Shown here one piece after another: positions 51,849 to 60,292 of a DNA stretch of 64,000 nt. The DNA is from Mesobacillus subterraneus (GTDB lineage: Bacteria; Bacillota; Bacilli; Bacillales; Cytobacillaceae). How positions within the stretch are numbered: the stretch's first letter is position 1; each line of letters starts with the position of its first letter. Both the position numbers and the translations under genes were made by a program. The notes beneath the pieces are model-generated. The model was not told where the DNA came from, did no database searches, and saw nothing but the letters and a program-made list of their open reading frames with translations. The stretch covers positions 62,001-126,000 of the forward strand of contig NZ_RSFW01000014.1 of assembly GCF_003937825.1 (NCBI RefSeq). The letters are read 5' to 3'.

Positions 51849-52023
51849 CTTATCACCCGTACCTTGTCTGATTGCTATCATTTTACCTTTTTTTCAGTAC
51901 TTTGAACAATGTCAGCACTTTATAAGTGCTATAAAGTTCAGAAAAAAAGTCGATAGTATGGATAGCAGAATATTTCCCAATACGACCTCCCCATTTTCTT
52001 GCCCAAATGGAGCAGGGTTTCGA

Positions 52024-52049
52024 TATAATTGTTCTATAGAGTGTTCTTA
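52024..52049 (+). promoter_or_regulatory. Candidate sinR promoter with SinR-box-like motifs
   Basis: TATAAT at 52024-52029 followed by GTTCTAT (52031-52037) and GTTCTTA (52043-52049), each one base from the SinR half-site GTTCTYT. Suggestive of autoregulation; the -35 is weak. Confidence 0.4.
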
Positions 52050-52114
52050 ATATGGAACTATTCATGATGATTTGTTATGATAAAAATATAAACTGATAAG
52101 GTGTGTGGATAATA

Positions 52115-52435
52115 GTGATTGGTGAGCGCGTCAAAAAACTACGACAAGAAAAGAGAATGTCCTTATCCGAACTGGCAGAGCAGGCTGGCGTTGCAAAGTC
52201 CTATTTGAGCTCCTTGGAACGAAACCTTCAAACGAATCCATCGATCCAGTTTTTAGAGAAAATCTCTGCTGTACTGAATGTCCCCGTGGACCATCTCATC
52301 CATGAACAGGCTGACAAGGAAAATATGGATTCTGACTGGGTGAATCTTGTCAAAGAAGCAATGGACTCAGGAATTACGAAAGACCAGTTCCGCGAGTTTC
52401 TGGAATTCAATAAATGGAGAATTAATAATAAATAG
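52115..52435 (+). CDS. sinR: SinR, master regulator of biofilm formation
   Basis: A 106-residue XRE-family protein, starting at GTG 52115 by alignment with the SinR N-terminus MIGERVKKLRQEKRMSLSEL; an in-frame GTG at 52103 is an alternative. The HTH is AEQAGVAKSYLSSLERNLQT and NPSIQFLEKISAVL. The C-terminal oligomerisation helix SDWVNLVKEAMDSGITKDQF then REFLEFNKW is the SinI-binding region. In B. subtilis SinR represses matrix genes (eps, tapA) and is titrated by SinI. Here the SinI gene is convergent and downstream rather than upstream in tandem. Confidence 0.93.
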   Translation: MIGERVKKLRQEKRMSLSELAEQAGVAKSYLSSLERNLQTNPSIQFLEKISAVLNVPVDHLIHEQADKENMDSDWVNLVKEAMDSGITKDQFREFLEFNKWRINNK

Positions 52436-52444
52436 ACGATCAGT

Positions 52445-52472
52445 GGACAGCACATGCTGTCCATTTTTTTTT
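52445..52472 (+). terminator. Terminator after sinR
   Basis: Perfect stem GGACAGCA / TGCTGTCC followed by ATTTTTTTTT. Confidence 0.9.
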
Positions 52473-52476
52473 ATAA

Positions 52477-52504
52477 AAATAAAAAGCACCTCGATGAGAG
52501 CTGC
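52477..52504 (-). terminator. Terminator after sinI
   Basis: Reverse strand GCAGCTC / GAGGTGC (one mismatch) followed by TTTTTATTTTT. Confidence 0.7.
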
Positions 52505-52524
52505 TCGATGGCTTTGCTATGTTT

Positions 52525-52668
52525 TTATGTATGAGTCGTCCCTGCTCTGTTTGAATTGGCTAAAAACTCCCTGATTTCTTCTTTATTTATCCCCATTTCC
52601 AATGCTTCCATAATAAGCTGCATCCATTCTGTATCCAGTTCTTCGTTAATTACCTGTTCTTTTAACAA
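52525..52668 (-). CDS. sinI: SinI-like antirepressor, 47 residues
   Basis: A TTG at 52668 behind GGGGGGAAGAAC gives LLKEQVINEELDTEWMQLIM then EALEMGINKEEIREFLANSN and a short tail. ELDxEWxxLxxEAxxxGIxxEEIRxFL is the SinI/SinR dimerisation signature, without any DNA-binding domain, so this is an antirepressor that would sequester SinR. It is transcribed towards sinR. Uniquely, a cyclic-di-GMP-I riboswitch lies immediately upstream (52700-52773), suggesting that its synthesis responds to the second messenger. Confidence 0.88.
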   Translation of the reverse strand: MLKEQVINEELDTEWMQLIMEALEMGINKEEIREFLANSNRAGTTHT

Positions 52669-52699
52669 GTTCTTCCCCCCAAAATACGATTAGTATTCC

Positions 52700-52773
52700 A
52701 GGCAGTCCGGCCATCATAGTACCTTTACCTTAGATCCGTGACTTTGCGTCCTGATTTTTCAACCAGTTTGCCT
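52700..52773 (-). ncRNA. Cyclic-di-GMP-I (GEMM) riboswitch aptamer upstream of sinI
   Basis: Reverse strand, 5' to 3': AGGCAAACTGG, loop with GAAAAA, TCAGGACGCAAAGTCACGG, a variable arm, then ATGATGGCCGGACTGCCT. This contains every hallmark of GEMM-I: the GCAAAC entry, GGACGCAAAG core, ACGG, and GCCGG-xx-TGCC exit. P1 is AGGCA (52769-52773) with TGCCT (52700-52704); P2 is CTGG/TCAG. The aptamer ends 31 nt before the sinI TTG. The spacer has a weak AATAC/GTATT hairpin next to the GGGGGG ribosome site; whether ligand turns sinI on or off cannot be told. Confidence 0.87.
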
Positions 52774-53027
52774 TTTTCTGTACCTTTTCGCTTATCTCTG
52801 ACTCACAATGTTATTGTATATGGTTCCTTTTCAGGACATTGTAAATATTTGTCGGTACATATGAAAGGATTTCCCCCTTCATATTCCAAAGATTTACAAA
52901 GTTTCATGCCAATCTGTTATTTTTCTGAAAATTAACAACATTTATCGCTCATAATTTGTCAGAAACTGCACAGAATTGTTGAACGTTTTTATAAAATTCA
53001 CCCCCAAAAACTTGAACTTGGTGCTTT

Positions 53028-53234
53028 TTATTCAGGTGGATTTTTATAAAGGTTCTTTTTCCAACGGGAAGATATGGAGACTTTTTCAAGACTCACAGCA
53101 TTGAAGAAAGGATAATTTGTTAGATCATGCCCACATACAGGGCAAAGCCATTCCCCCATTTCACTGCTGCTAAAAGAGGGGCGATTGCAGTGATCACAAT
53201 TTTTACGGTACACGGTGAACCAGCCTCCTGTCAT
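53028..53234 (-). CDS. Small zinc-ribbon protein
   Basis: A 68-residue protein from ATG 53234 with GGAAAGG upstream; the open frame continues through a SinR-box palindrome and is unlikely to be coding there. YRKNCDHCNRPSFSSSEMGE and WLCPVCGHDLTNYPFF form a CxxC...CxxC zinc ribbon, followed by a basic tail (SSRWKKNLYKN). Family not recognised. It is divergent from the SlrR-like gene and lies between the two sin genes, so a link to that circuit is possible but unproven. Confidence 0.65.
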   Translation of the reverse strand: MTGGWFTVYRKNCDHCNRPSFSSSEMGEWLCPVCGHDLTNYPFFNAVSLEKVSISSRWKKNLYKNPPE

Positions 53235-53315
53235 CTCAAATCCTTTCCAGCTTCCATTCGAGTATAGTCCATTGGAATCATTTATGAAAAAGCCCAAAAT
53301 AAGCCGAATTTTCTC

Positions 53316-53406
53316 AAAAAAGAACGTTTTACGTTCTTTTTTAAGAAATACCTCCAAATATCTTACTTTTTCGTATTTTCTAAAGAACTATTTTGTTCGT
53401 TATAAT
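53316..53406. promoter_or_regulatory. SinR-box palindrome and promoter of the SlrR-like gene
   Basis: AAAGAAC (53319-53325) and GTTCTTT (53333-53339) form a perfect inverted pair of the SinR half-site GTTCTYT inside a 27-bp palindrome. A second pair, AAAGAAC (53382-53388) and GTTCGTT (53395-53401), overlaps the promoter with TATAAT at 53401-53406. Repression by SinR, the SlrR-like protein or both is inferred. Confidence 0.7.
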
Positions 53407-53442
53407 GAATTTACGTTAGTTTAATAACAAGGAGATAACTAT

Positions 53443-53784
53443 ATGGTGGTTGGAGAGAAAATTAAAAACTTAAGGTTGAAAAAGAGGTATTCGATTACTG
53501 AGCTATCCGAAAAAGCCAATGTTTCGAAATCTTATTTAAGTTACATAGAAAGAGGCATCCAGGAAAATCCTTCCCTGCAGGTTTTAACAAGACTGGCAAA
53601 AACTCTCGATACCACCGTAGAATTCCTGATGGGCAACGAAATTTCGGGCAGCAATGGTGGGCAAGTTGATGCAGAATGGCTCTTGCTCGTGGATGAAGCC
53701 ATCAAAAGTGGAATCAGCAAAGAGGATTTCGCCTATTACCTGGATTTCATGAAGTTTAAAACCCAACGAAAAGAGGGGCAGTAA
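53443..53784 (+). CDS. Second SinR-family regulator (SlrR-like)
   Basis: A 113-residue protein with an XRE HTH (MVVGEKIKNLRLKKRYSITE, LSEKANVSKSYLSYIERGIQ, ENPSLQVLTRLAKTL) and a C-terminal SinR/SinI-type helix DAEWLLLVDEAIKSGISKED, FAYYLDFMKF. It resembles B. subtilis SlrR, which forms heterodimers with SinR and locks cells in the matrix-producing state. AAGGAGATAAC precedes the ATG. The promoter region is packed with SinR boxes, as expected for slrR, a known SinR target. Confidence 0.87.
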   Translation: MVVGEKIKNLRLKKRYSITELSEKANVSKSYLSYIERGIQENPSLQVLTRLAKTLDTTVEFLMGNEISGSNGGQVDAEWLLLVDEAIKSGISKEDFAYYLDFMKFKTQRKEGQ

Positions 53785-53835
53785 ATATCGTATTAATACT
53801 CTACAATCCTCATTGCGCTTTTAGACCACTTCCAT

Positions 53836-53865
53836 AAAAAAAAGAACCAGCCCTTAAGGCTGATT
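53836..53865 (-). terminator. Terminator after psuG
   Basis: Stem AATCAGCC / GGCTGGTT with TTTTTTTT on the reverse strand. Confidence 0.8.
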
Positions 53866-53867
53866 CC

Positions 53868-54779
53868 TTATTCTGCAAGGCTGGAGGCGATTGCTGCTCC
53901 CACCCTGGCATTATTTTTCACGAGTGCGATATTCGCAACAAGACTCTTTCCTTCTGTTAACTCCTTCACTTTTCCGAGAAGGAACGGGGTTACCTCCTTG
54001 CCGGTGATTTGTTTTTCCCTTGCTTCAGCTAACGCTTTTTCAATGACATTCGCCATGAAGCTTTCCTCAAGGGCATCTTCCTCCGGAATAGGATTCGCGA
54101 TGACGATGCCTCCATCGAGTCCGAGCTGCCATTTGGTTTTGATCATTTCAGCAGCCGCCTCGGCAGTATCAAGGCGAAAGTTCACCTTGTACGGACTTGT
54201 CATCGTATAAAATGCCGGAAGGATGTCTGTTCCAAATCCAGCGACAGGGACCCCCTGTGTTTCAAGATATTCAAGCGTCAGTCCAAGATCCAGTATCGAC
54301 TTCGCGCCGGCACAGACGACAGCCACATTTGTCTTGGCCAGCTCCTGAAGATCGGCGGAAATATCCATCGTTGTTTCTGCCTCCCGATGGACACCGCCGA
54401 TCCCGCCCGTCACAAACACTTGTATCCCCGCAAGCTCCGCGCAGATCATGGTCGCAGCAACCGTCGTCGCTCCGTTCTTTTTCATCGACAACAGGAATGG
54501 AAGGTCACGTCTGCTCGCTTTTTCAACATCCTTGCTCTGTCCCAGAAATTCCAACTCTTCATCTGACAAGCCGATCTTTATTTTACCATCAAGGATGGCA
54601 ATGGTCGCAGGCACCGCCCCGTTCTCCCTGACGATAGCTTCAACTTCCCTTGCTGTCTGGACATTCTGCGGATAAGGCATCCCATGAGATATAATCGTAG
54701 ATTCGAGGGCGACGATTGGTTTGCCCGCTGCTCTGCCTTCTGTTACTTCCTGTGAGTATTCTAGCCACTGCTCCAGCAT
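53868..54779 (-). CDS. psuG: Pseudouridine-5'-phosphate glycosidase
   Basis: A 303-residue PsuG/IndA protein cleaving pseudouridine 5'-phosphate to uracil and ribose 5-phosphate. Conserved stretches: [40 protein letters not shown] with [30 protein letters not shown] and [16 protein letters not shown]. It starts 12 nt after the psuK stop, forming the two-enzyme pseudouridine breakdown operon known from E. coli (yeiN-yeiC). Confidence 0.93.
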   Translation of the reverse strand: MLEQWLEYSQEVTEGRAAGKPIVALESTIISHGMPYPQNVQTAREVEAIVRENGAVPATIAILDGKIKIGLSDEELEFLGQSKDVEKASRRDLPFLLSMKKNGATTVAATMICAELAGIQVFVTGGIGGVHREAETTMDISADLQELAKTNVAVVCAGAKSILDLGLTLEYLETQGVPVAGFGTDILPAFYTMTSPYKVNFRLDTAEAAAEMIKTKWQLGLDGGIVIANPIPEEDALEESFMANVIEKALAEAREKQITGKEVTPFLLGKVKELTEGKSLVANIALVKNNARVGAAIASSLAE

Positions 54780-54791
54780 GCTGTACCTCGC

Positions 54792-55889
54792 TTATTTAAA
54801 GTTTTGTTTATAGGTGTCTAGCAATTGTTCATTATTCAAAACAGGATTCACCGTTTCGATCGATTGTAATGTCAGAATCGAACAGGCCATGCCGATTTTG
54901 CATGCATCCTCCGTCTGGATCCCGTTCAAATGGGCATATATGATACCGGCAACGAGCGAATCCCCTGCTCCCGTCACATCAATGATGGAAATCGCCGGCG
55001 GAATCAGCACGCCAGCTTCCCCTTTGGCTGTAAAATAAATCAGACCCTTATCACCTCGGCTGATCACAACCTTCTCTACACCCATATGAATGATGATTTC
55101 AGCAGCTTTGAAAAAATCGCCCTCATTACGGATATCGATGCCGGCTAAAGCTTCTGCTTCCTCTTTGTTGGCAATCAGCCAGGTCACCCCGGATAAATCC
55201 TGAGGGAGCTTCTTTGCTTTCGGCGAAGAAACTGGGGTAATGCCTAGCTGGATATTTTCTTTCCGGCACCGGTCTATGATTCTTTCAAGAACCTCACCTG
55301 GAAAATTCGTATCCAGCATAATGAAATCAGCCGAGGCAAAATAACTCCACTTTCGGTCAATGAATTCTGGAGTGATAGAATCATAGATTGACATTTCTGC
55401 CAGCGCCACGGTCATCTCGCCATCATGGTTCAGTACTGCCGTATAGGTTCCGGTTGCATGGCCCTTGAGTGTTTCGGATGGAGACACATCGGCAAACGCC
55501 TTCGTGTATTGCATCAGCCAGTGGCCTTCATGGTCATCGCCAACTGCGGTCAGAACACTGACATCGTTACCGAGCCTGCCTAAATTCTCCCCGATATTCC
55601 TTGCAACACCGCCGCATGATTTAGAGCTTTCTGCCGGGTTCGAAGTACCAAGCTCAAGCACGCCTCTTGACCAGATTTTCCGGTCCACATTCGCGCCGCC
55701 CACACATAGCACCTGCCGCTTTTCCGGTAATATGTATGCCCGTCCAAGAATCTTCCCCTGCTTGGTTAATGATGAAATATAGCCGGCAACTGCTGAACGC
55801 GATAAATCTGTCTTCGCAGCAAGATCAATCAGTGAGATAAACGGATCCTCTTTTACTAGCTTTAAAATAAGGGCCTCTTTTTCGTTCAT
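54792..55889 (-). CDS. psuK: Pseudouridine kinase with N-terminal helix-turn-helix
   Basis: A 365-residue PfkB-family kinase from ATG 55889 (GAGGTG upstream). Residues 1-55 form a winged-helix-like domain (ISLIDLAAKTDLSRSAVAGY, ISSLTKQGKILGRAYIL), seen in many PsuK proteins and possibly autoregulatory. The kinase part has the first signature CVGGANVDRKIW, SCGGVARNIGENLGRLG, and the PfkB signature 2 IDVTGAGDSLVAGIIYAHLN with catalytic Asp. It phosphorylates pseudouridine for the downstream glycosidase. Confidence 0.9.
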   Translation of the reverse strand: MNEKEALILKLVKEDPFISLIDLAAKTDLSRSAVAGYISSLTKQGKILGRAYILPEKRQVLCVGGANVDRKIWSRGVLELGTSNPAESSKSCGGVARNIGENLGRLGNDVSVLTAVGDDHEGHWLMQYTKAFADVSPSETLKGHATGTYTAVLNHDGEMTVALAEMSIYDSITPEFIDRKWSYFASADFIMLDTNFPGEVLERIIDRCRKENIQLGITPVSSPKAKKLPQDLSGVTWLIANKEEAEALAGIDIRNEGDFFKAAEIIIHMGVEKVVISRGDKGLIYFTAKGEAGVLIPPAISIIDVTGAGDSLVAGIIYAHLNGIQTEDACKIGMACSILTLQSIETVNPVLNNEQLLDTYKQNFK

Positions 55890-56127
55890 GTTGCGCACCT
55901 CGCTATTTCCAAAATATAGCTTACATGTAAATCTTAAACCTTTGTCCGAATATAAACAACTTTATTAAGATTATATTAATTTATTTGTCATGCCAGGAAA
56001 TTCCCTAAAAGATTTGTCACAAAACCGCCATAAAAATCGTGTGCATCTCACTCTTTCCCCACCGTTTTTTCGTATTTTAATCACAACTGCCTGATAGGAT
56101 AAGAATCGATTAAAGGAGGAGATTGCA

Positions 56128-56760
56128 TTGAAGAAATTATTCGCTATGATGTTGGCATTCTTATTATTGATAATCGTTTCAGCCTGCGGGAATGAGGCTG
56201 CAGAAGAGAGTGAAAAGAAGGACGGCCAGGAAGCAGCACCAACAGAAGTGAAGCACGACCATGATGAAGACCATGCTGAAGGACCGCATGAGCCCGGGGC
56301 GGAGGATGTATGCGCTTTTTGTAACATGAAGGTATATACGGAAGCCGATCCAATGGGCGTATTCACGGCCCAGGCAAAAACAAAGGACGGAGAATATGTA
56401 TTCTTTGATGATTCCGGCTGTCTGTTAAACTGGCCGAGACGGGACGAAGTCGAATACGAGGAAAAATGGGTGCAGGATTACCTAACCTCTGAATGGATCG
56501 AAGCAGACTCTGCGATTCCGGTAAAGGCCGACCTGAAAACGCCGATGAAATACGGCTATGCATTCTTCAAGGACGAAGATAGCGCAGAAAAATTCGTGTC
56601 TGAAAACGTGGATAAGAACCCTGTAATGGCAACATGGCAGCAAATAGATGAGATATCAAAAGAACGCTTTATGAAAAAGATGCAAATGGATGGCGGCAGC
56701 ATGGACAAAAAGGAAGACAGTGATATGGAAAAAGAGAAAAGTGAAGAAAGCGGCCATTAA
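56128..56760 (+). CDS. NosL family lipoprotein (second copy)
   Basis: A 210-residue lipoprotein with TTG start behind AAAGGAGGAG. The lipobox is IVSACG at residues 16-21. A linker rich in Glu and His (KHDHDEDHAEGPHEPGAEDV) precedes the NosL domain with CAFCNMKV and FFDDSGCLLNW, the Cu(I) ligand region. The tail is again charged, with Met-rich MKKMQMDGGSM. NosL delivers copper to nitrous oxide reductase. It is convergent with the nosDLYF operon, which has its own nosL, so two diverged copper lipoproteins exist at one locus. Confidence 0.87.
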   Translation: MKKLFAMMLAFLLLIIVSACGNEAAEESEKKDGQEAAPTEVKHDHDEDHAEGPHEPGAEDVCAFCNMKVYTEADPMGVFTAQAKTKDGEYVFFDDSGCLLNWPRRDEVEYEEKWVQDYLTSEWIEADSAIPVKADLKTPMKYGYAFFKDEDSAEKFVSENVDKNPVMATWQQIDEISKERFMKKMQMDGGSMDKKEDSDMEKEKSEESGH

Positions 56761-56766
56761 TATAGA

Positions 56767-56799
56767 AACCCGGTGCAGTATCCCATGCACCGGGTTTTT
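56767..56799 (+). terminator. Terminator after the second nosL
   Basis: Perfect stem AACCCGGTGCA / TGCACCGGGTT followed by TTTC. Confidence 0.88.
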
Positions 56800-56969
56800 C
56801 ATTTTACAGAGGCCCTTTACCTAACGATTGCTGCTTTCTGGACCAAAACTAGAATTTCACCATTTTACTTGCATGGTAAGTGAAGGAGAAGCAAGAAAAG
56901 AGCCCCAAAGCTGGATAAAATGCGGGTAAAAAGCTGCATCTGAAATGAAGAATAAATGCGAAAGCAGCC

Positions 56970-57680
56970 TTAACCGAAGAAGACTGTTTCAAGAGGAGTA
57001 TAGACGCCATCCTTGTGTACAAGGTATTCCACTGAATCGCAATAATGAAGTTTTCCTTCCTGCATGAAGGCCGCTCTGTCCGCCAGTTCCTCCACAAGAC
57101 TGAGAATATGCGTTGTAAAGAAAATGGTCCTTCCCTGCTTTTTCTCTTCCAGGATGATTTCCTTGAAACGGAACACCCAGAATGGATCCAGCCCATTTGT
57201 CGGCTCATCAAGAAACCTCAGCGGAACATCAGGCAAAAGGGCCTGCGCGAGCGAAAGCCTTTGCTGCATTCCTTTTGAATACTGCTTGATTGGCATATTG
57301 CGCACGTCATACAATCCAACCTGATTGAGCCCTTCCAATACCTTTTCATCATGGATTCCTCTTAATCTTGCAAAAAACGTCAACACCTCAAGACCTGTCA
57401 ATTGGCGTGGAAACAGCATTTCATCGGGCATGTAGGAAAAGTGTTCCTTAAACCCGCGGCTTCGAGGATCTACGGGCTTGCCTTCCATATAAACCTTGCC
57501 GGCTGTCGGCTTCATGATCCCGGTCAGCATCTTGATCAGCGTGCTTTTTCCAGCGCCATTGCCTCCGCAAAGCGCAAAGATTTCAGGTTTTTCAATCGTA
57601 AGGTGGATGCCGGTGATTTTCTTTGTCTCGCTATAATGTTTGGAAAGACCCTCAAGGCGGATCCATTCTTTACTGCTCAT
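56970..57680 (-). CDS. nosF: NosF-like ABC transporter ATP-binding protein
   Basis: A 236-residue ABC ATPase: Walker A GGNGAGKSTL, signature QYSKGMQQRLSLAQALL, Walker B LRFLDEPTNGLDP, and the switch His in FFTTHILS. It starts 10-11 nt inside the end of nosY (overlap) and is the last gene of nosD-nosL-nosY-nosF. NosDFY moves copper or sulfur precursors for maturation of the NosZ copper sites. Confidence 0.87.
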   Translation of the reverse strand: MSSKEWIRLEGLSKHYSETKKITGIHLTIEKPEIFALCGGNGAGKSTLIKMLTGIMKPTAGKVYMEGKPVDPRSRGFKEHFSYMPDEMLFPRQLTGLEVLTFFARLRGIHDEKVLEGLNQVGLYDVRNMPIKQYSKGMQQRLSLAQALLPDVPLRFLDEPTNGLDPFWVFRFKEIILEEKKQGRTIFFTTHILSLVEELADRAAFMQEGKLHYCDSVEYLVHKDGVYTPLETVFFG

Positions 57681-58491
57681 CAACAGCCCCCCTCTTTATT
57701 CTTCTGACGGTATACAGCAATGGCAGGACGGCCCACAGCGTAACTGCGCCTGCGAACAGTATTTTTCCGGTTAACCCGTTTGCCCAGATCGTCAGGTCAT
57801 ATAAACGCGGCCCGAAAACAGATGCTCCATCCAGCGAAAGGATGGACTGGACCCTGATCAGTTCAACAGGGTTCAGAAAAATGGATACTGTCAGCATTGG
57901 CAGCAGCCACTGCTTCAACATGATTAGGCTCAGTCCCATAATGACGAATTCGTAAAACAGCACGAGGAAGGCCCAGGCAATCAGGCTGACTCCCAGGGCC
58001 TGAAAGCGCGTTTTCGAAATGACTCCAATCAACATGGCCAATGACAGGAAAATAGCTGAAAGCAATACAGAGTATAAATAGAATAAAATGAGCAATGAAA
58101 CGGAGACTGAGCCCCCAGTAAAGAAAATCACAAGCAAGGCCGCACCATAGCCAAATGTCAAAACAGACCAGACCGCGGCAAACAATCCGATATATTTTCC
58201 GAGGATGACGCTCCAGGGAGATACCGGATAGGTCAGCAGCAACATCAGCCCCCTGTCCTCTTTTTCCCCGGACAAGAACAGGCTGCCGACCAGCAGGGAC
58301 AGGAGCGGAATCAACAGTAAATTAATATTCAGCAGGCTGGCTGTCATCCTGTTAAAACCATCAAAACCAGAGGAGCCTGTGTTCCCCAAGAACGCTACCA
58401 AGACAGCAAGGGCAGAAAACAGCAGGCCAAAGCCAGCCAGCCAGTGGCTTCGCATCATAAGTGTCAGCTGCTGCCTGGCGATTTGCCTCAT
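57670..58491 (-). CDS. nosY: NosY-like ABC transporter permease
   Basis: A 273-residue membrane protein with six helices and the ABC-2 type layout: ARQQLTLMMRSHWLAGFGLL, LFLSGEKEDRGLMLLLTYPV and SPWSVILGKYIGLFAAVW, typical of NosY. ATG 58491 overlaps the nosL stop as ATGA. It is the membrane partner of NosF and, by known NosDFY structure, docks the extracytoplasmic NosD. Confidence 0.86.
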   Translation of the reverse strand: MRQIARQQLTLMMRSHWLAGFGLLFSALAVLVAFLGNTGSSGFDGFNRMTASLLNINLLLIPLLSLLVGSLFLSGEKEDRGLMLLLTYPVSPWSVILGKYIGLFAAVWSVLTFGYGAALLVIFFTGGSVSVSLLILFYLYSVLLSAIFLSLAMLIGVISKTRFQALGVSLIAWAFLVLFYEFVIMGLSLIMLKQWLLPMLTVSIFLNPVELIRVQSILSLDGASVFGPRLYDLTIWANGLTGKILFAGAVTLWAVLPLLYTVRRIKRGAVDEQ

Positions 58492-58949
58492 TGACCCCAG
58501 CTCCACTCATGCTTTTTTAAGGCTTCATAGTCAAGCACATCGCCCATTCCCTGTTCCTTGACGTACCGGTCGGCACTTTCCTGATCCTTGAAGCTGACAA
58601 CCCCATTGGCCATGGGTGTCCAGAAGTCTGGGTGGAAGGCATGATAGGCCTTGTGAAGCTCGACCCACTCACCACTGTCCACATCGCGTACATACTTCTT
58701 CGCTTCTTCCTTCCCCTCCAGCTCTGATTCCTTCTCAAGGAATTCCTCCATGCAGCCTATATCATCGAATTTATAAACTTCACCATCTGCCGTAACTACC
58801 TCTGTTGCGAAATGTTCGTGGGCGATTCCCATGTTGCAGACCTCACAAACGTCGATCTCTGGATTGATTTCCTCCGGTTCCATCGAACTGTTCTGGCAGC
58901 CTGTTAATGATGCTAATAGCAACAAGACGATTCCAAGTTTTTTGATCAT
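58488..58949 (-). CDS. nosL: NosL copper chaperone lipoprotein
   Basis: A 153-residue lipoprotein with signal MIKKLGIVLLLLASLTGCQN (lipobox LTGC). The NosL copper site is CEVCNMGIAHEHFATEV with C-x2-C-x-M, followed by YKFDDIGCMEEFLEKE. It overlaps both neighbours by ATGA (nosD stop/nosL start and nosL stop/nosY start), so expression is tightly coupled. It binds Cu(I) outside the cell and hands it to NosDFY (known from the denitrifier system). Confidence 0.88.
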   Translation of the reverse strand: MIKKLGIVLLLLASLTGCQNSSMEPEEINPEIDVCEVCNMGIAHEHFATEVVTADGEVYKFDDIGCMEEFLEKESELEGKEEAKKYVRDVDSGEWVELHKAYHAFHPDFWTPMANGVVSFKDQESADRYVKEQGMGDVLDYEALKKHEWSWGQ

Positions 58950-60292
58950 GACATTTTCCTACCTTTCACAATGACGAATAACGAAATCACTATAAAAAAT
59001 GCCCCGGCAGCAAGCGGAATGAACGGACTCTTCCTTTGCTGACTGTCTTCCTGCAGGATGACTGCAGGTTCAACGAGCGGGCGTGCATCATATACATTGG
59101 CAGAGCCGAATGACGGAAACAATGACTCCGCCTTTGTCCACAGCTTGATTGACGGGCTTTCGAAGAAAAACTGCCAGTAAGGCTGCTTTCGCAACAGACG
59201 ATCATATAAAGACCCTGCCTTATAGGCTTCTTCGCCGATCCCATCACCTGAGAGGTCAAAGCTGCCATAGTCATCCCAGTAGTTCCCTTTCTCACCATCG
59301 TCCAGCCTCATAGCATTACCTGAAATCTTAGTCTGGACAACATTGCCGATGAAGTTGTTTTCGGTGAACGTGTTCTTCTCGTTCTTGCCCATGAACTCCA
59401 GGCCAATCTGGTTCGCGGCAATGAGGTTTCCGTTTATTTTCGTATCAACAGCGTATTCCAGTGATAATCCTGTGCTGTTCCTAAGGATTTCATTTCGTTC
59501 AACGAGCACATTCTTCGCCTCATAAGTCAGGATTCCATACCCCCTGAAATGAAAATGGTCATTGACCTTGTTTTCAATCAAGCTGATCCTGGCTGAATCC
59601 ATCACCATGAAACCGGTCACGTTATGGTCAAGCCGGTTCTTCCTGGCCTCAATCTCGTCACTGTACATGAAATGCATCCCATATCGTGACTGGAAAATAT
59701 GATTGTCTGTAATATAATTACTTTTTGTAAAATCAAAATAAATTCCATCCTGCACATCAGCAATCTCATTGCCTTCAACCAGATGCTCCCCACCCTTGAA
59801 CAGATGGATGCCGTTCCCCCGTTTTGAAAAATGAGCTTCATAGCTGGTGATGGTATTTTGCAAGATCTGGTTCTTGCTGCTGTTGGCTATAAAAATACCG
59901 AAATGGACATTGTTGATTTGATTGCTTTTGAGCACGACTGCATTGGCTTTTTTAATGTAGATTCCGCTATTTTCCTGCCCGTCTCCACTGTGTTGGATCG
60001 TCAGGCTTTCAATTGTGACATTGGATGCCGTTACGGTGATCACATTTCCTTTACCTGATCCATCAATGACGGACCCATCTTCACCAATCAGCTTAACTTC
60101 CTTATTTATTTCGATATTTTCCTTGTAAACTCCAGGAGAAATAATGATCGTATCCCCTTTTTCAGCCATATTGATGGCAGCCTGAATGGATTGGCCTTCC
60201 CCCACCTTTAATTCTTCAGCCGAGGTGTGGACGGGAGCCAAAACCATCAGCAATACAATATAAAATGTCATCATTAATGGCTGCTTCAGCAT
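58946..60292 (-). CDS. nosD: NosD-like periplasmic right-handed beta-helix protein
   Basis: A 448-residue protein with a signal peptide (MTFYIVLLMVLAPVHTSAEE), a parallel beta-helix of PbH1/CASH repeats (IQAAINMAEKGDTIIISPGV, SNVTIESLTIQHSG, GIFIANSSKNQILQNTI and onward), and a C-terminal membrane anchor (SPFIPLAAGAFFIVISLFVI). NosD needs NosFY and NosL to mature nitrous oxide reductase. GGGAGGGCGG precedes the ATG. It is the first gene of the operon. No nosZ or nosC lies in the window, so the client enzyme is elsewhere or different. Confidence 0.88.
   Translation of the reverse strand: MLKQPLMMTFYIVLLMVLAPVHTSAEELKVGEGQSIQAAINMAEKGDTIIISPGVYKENIEINKEVKLIGEDGSVIDGSGKGNVITVTASNVTIESLTIQHSGDGQENSGIYIKKANAVVLKSNQINNVHFGIFIANSSKNQILQNTITSYEAHFSKRGNGIHLFKGGEHLVEGNEIADVQDGIYFDFTKSNYITDNHIFQSRYGMHFMYSDEIEARKNRLDHNVTGFMVMDSARISLIENKVNDHFHFRGYGILTYEAKNVLVERNEILRNSTGLSLEYAVDTKINGNLIAANQIGLEFMGKNEKNTFTENNFIGNVVQTKISGNAMRLDDGEKGNYWDDYGSFDLSGDGIGEEAYKAGSLYDRLLRKQPYWQFFFESPSIKLWTKAESLFPSFGSANVYDARPLVEPAVILQEDSQQRKSPFIPLAAGAFFIVISLFVIVKGRKMS

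Noticed and set aside
53235-53357. N-terminal extension of the zinc-ribbon ORF
   Set aside because: It runs through the SinR-box palindrome and lacks a ribosome site; ATG 53234 is preferred.
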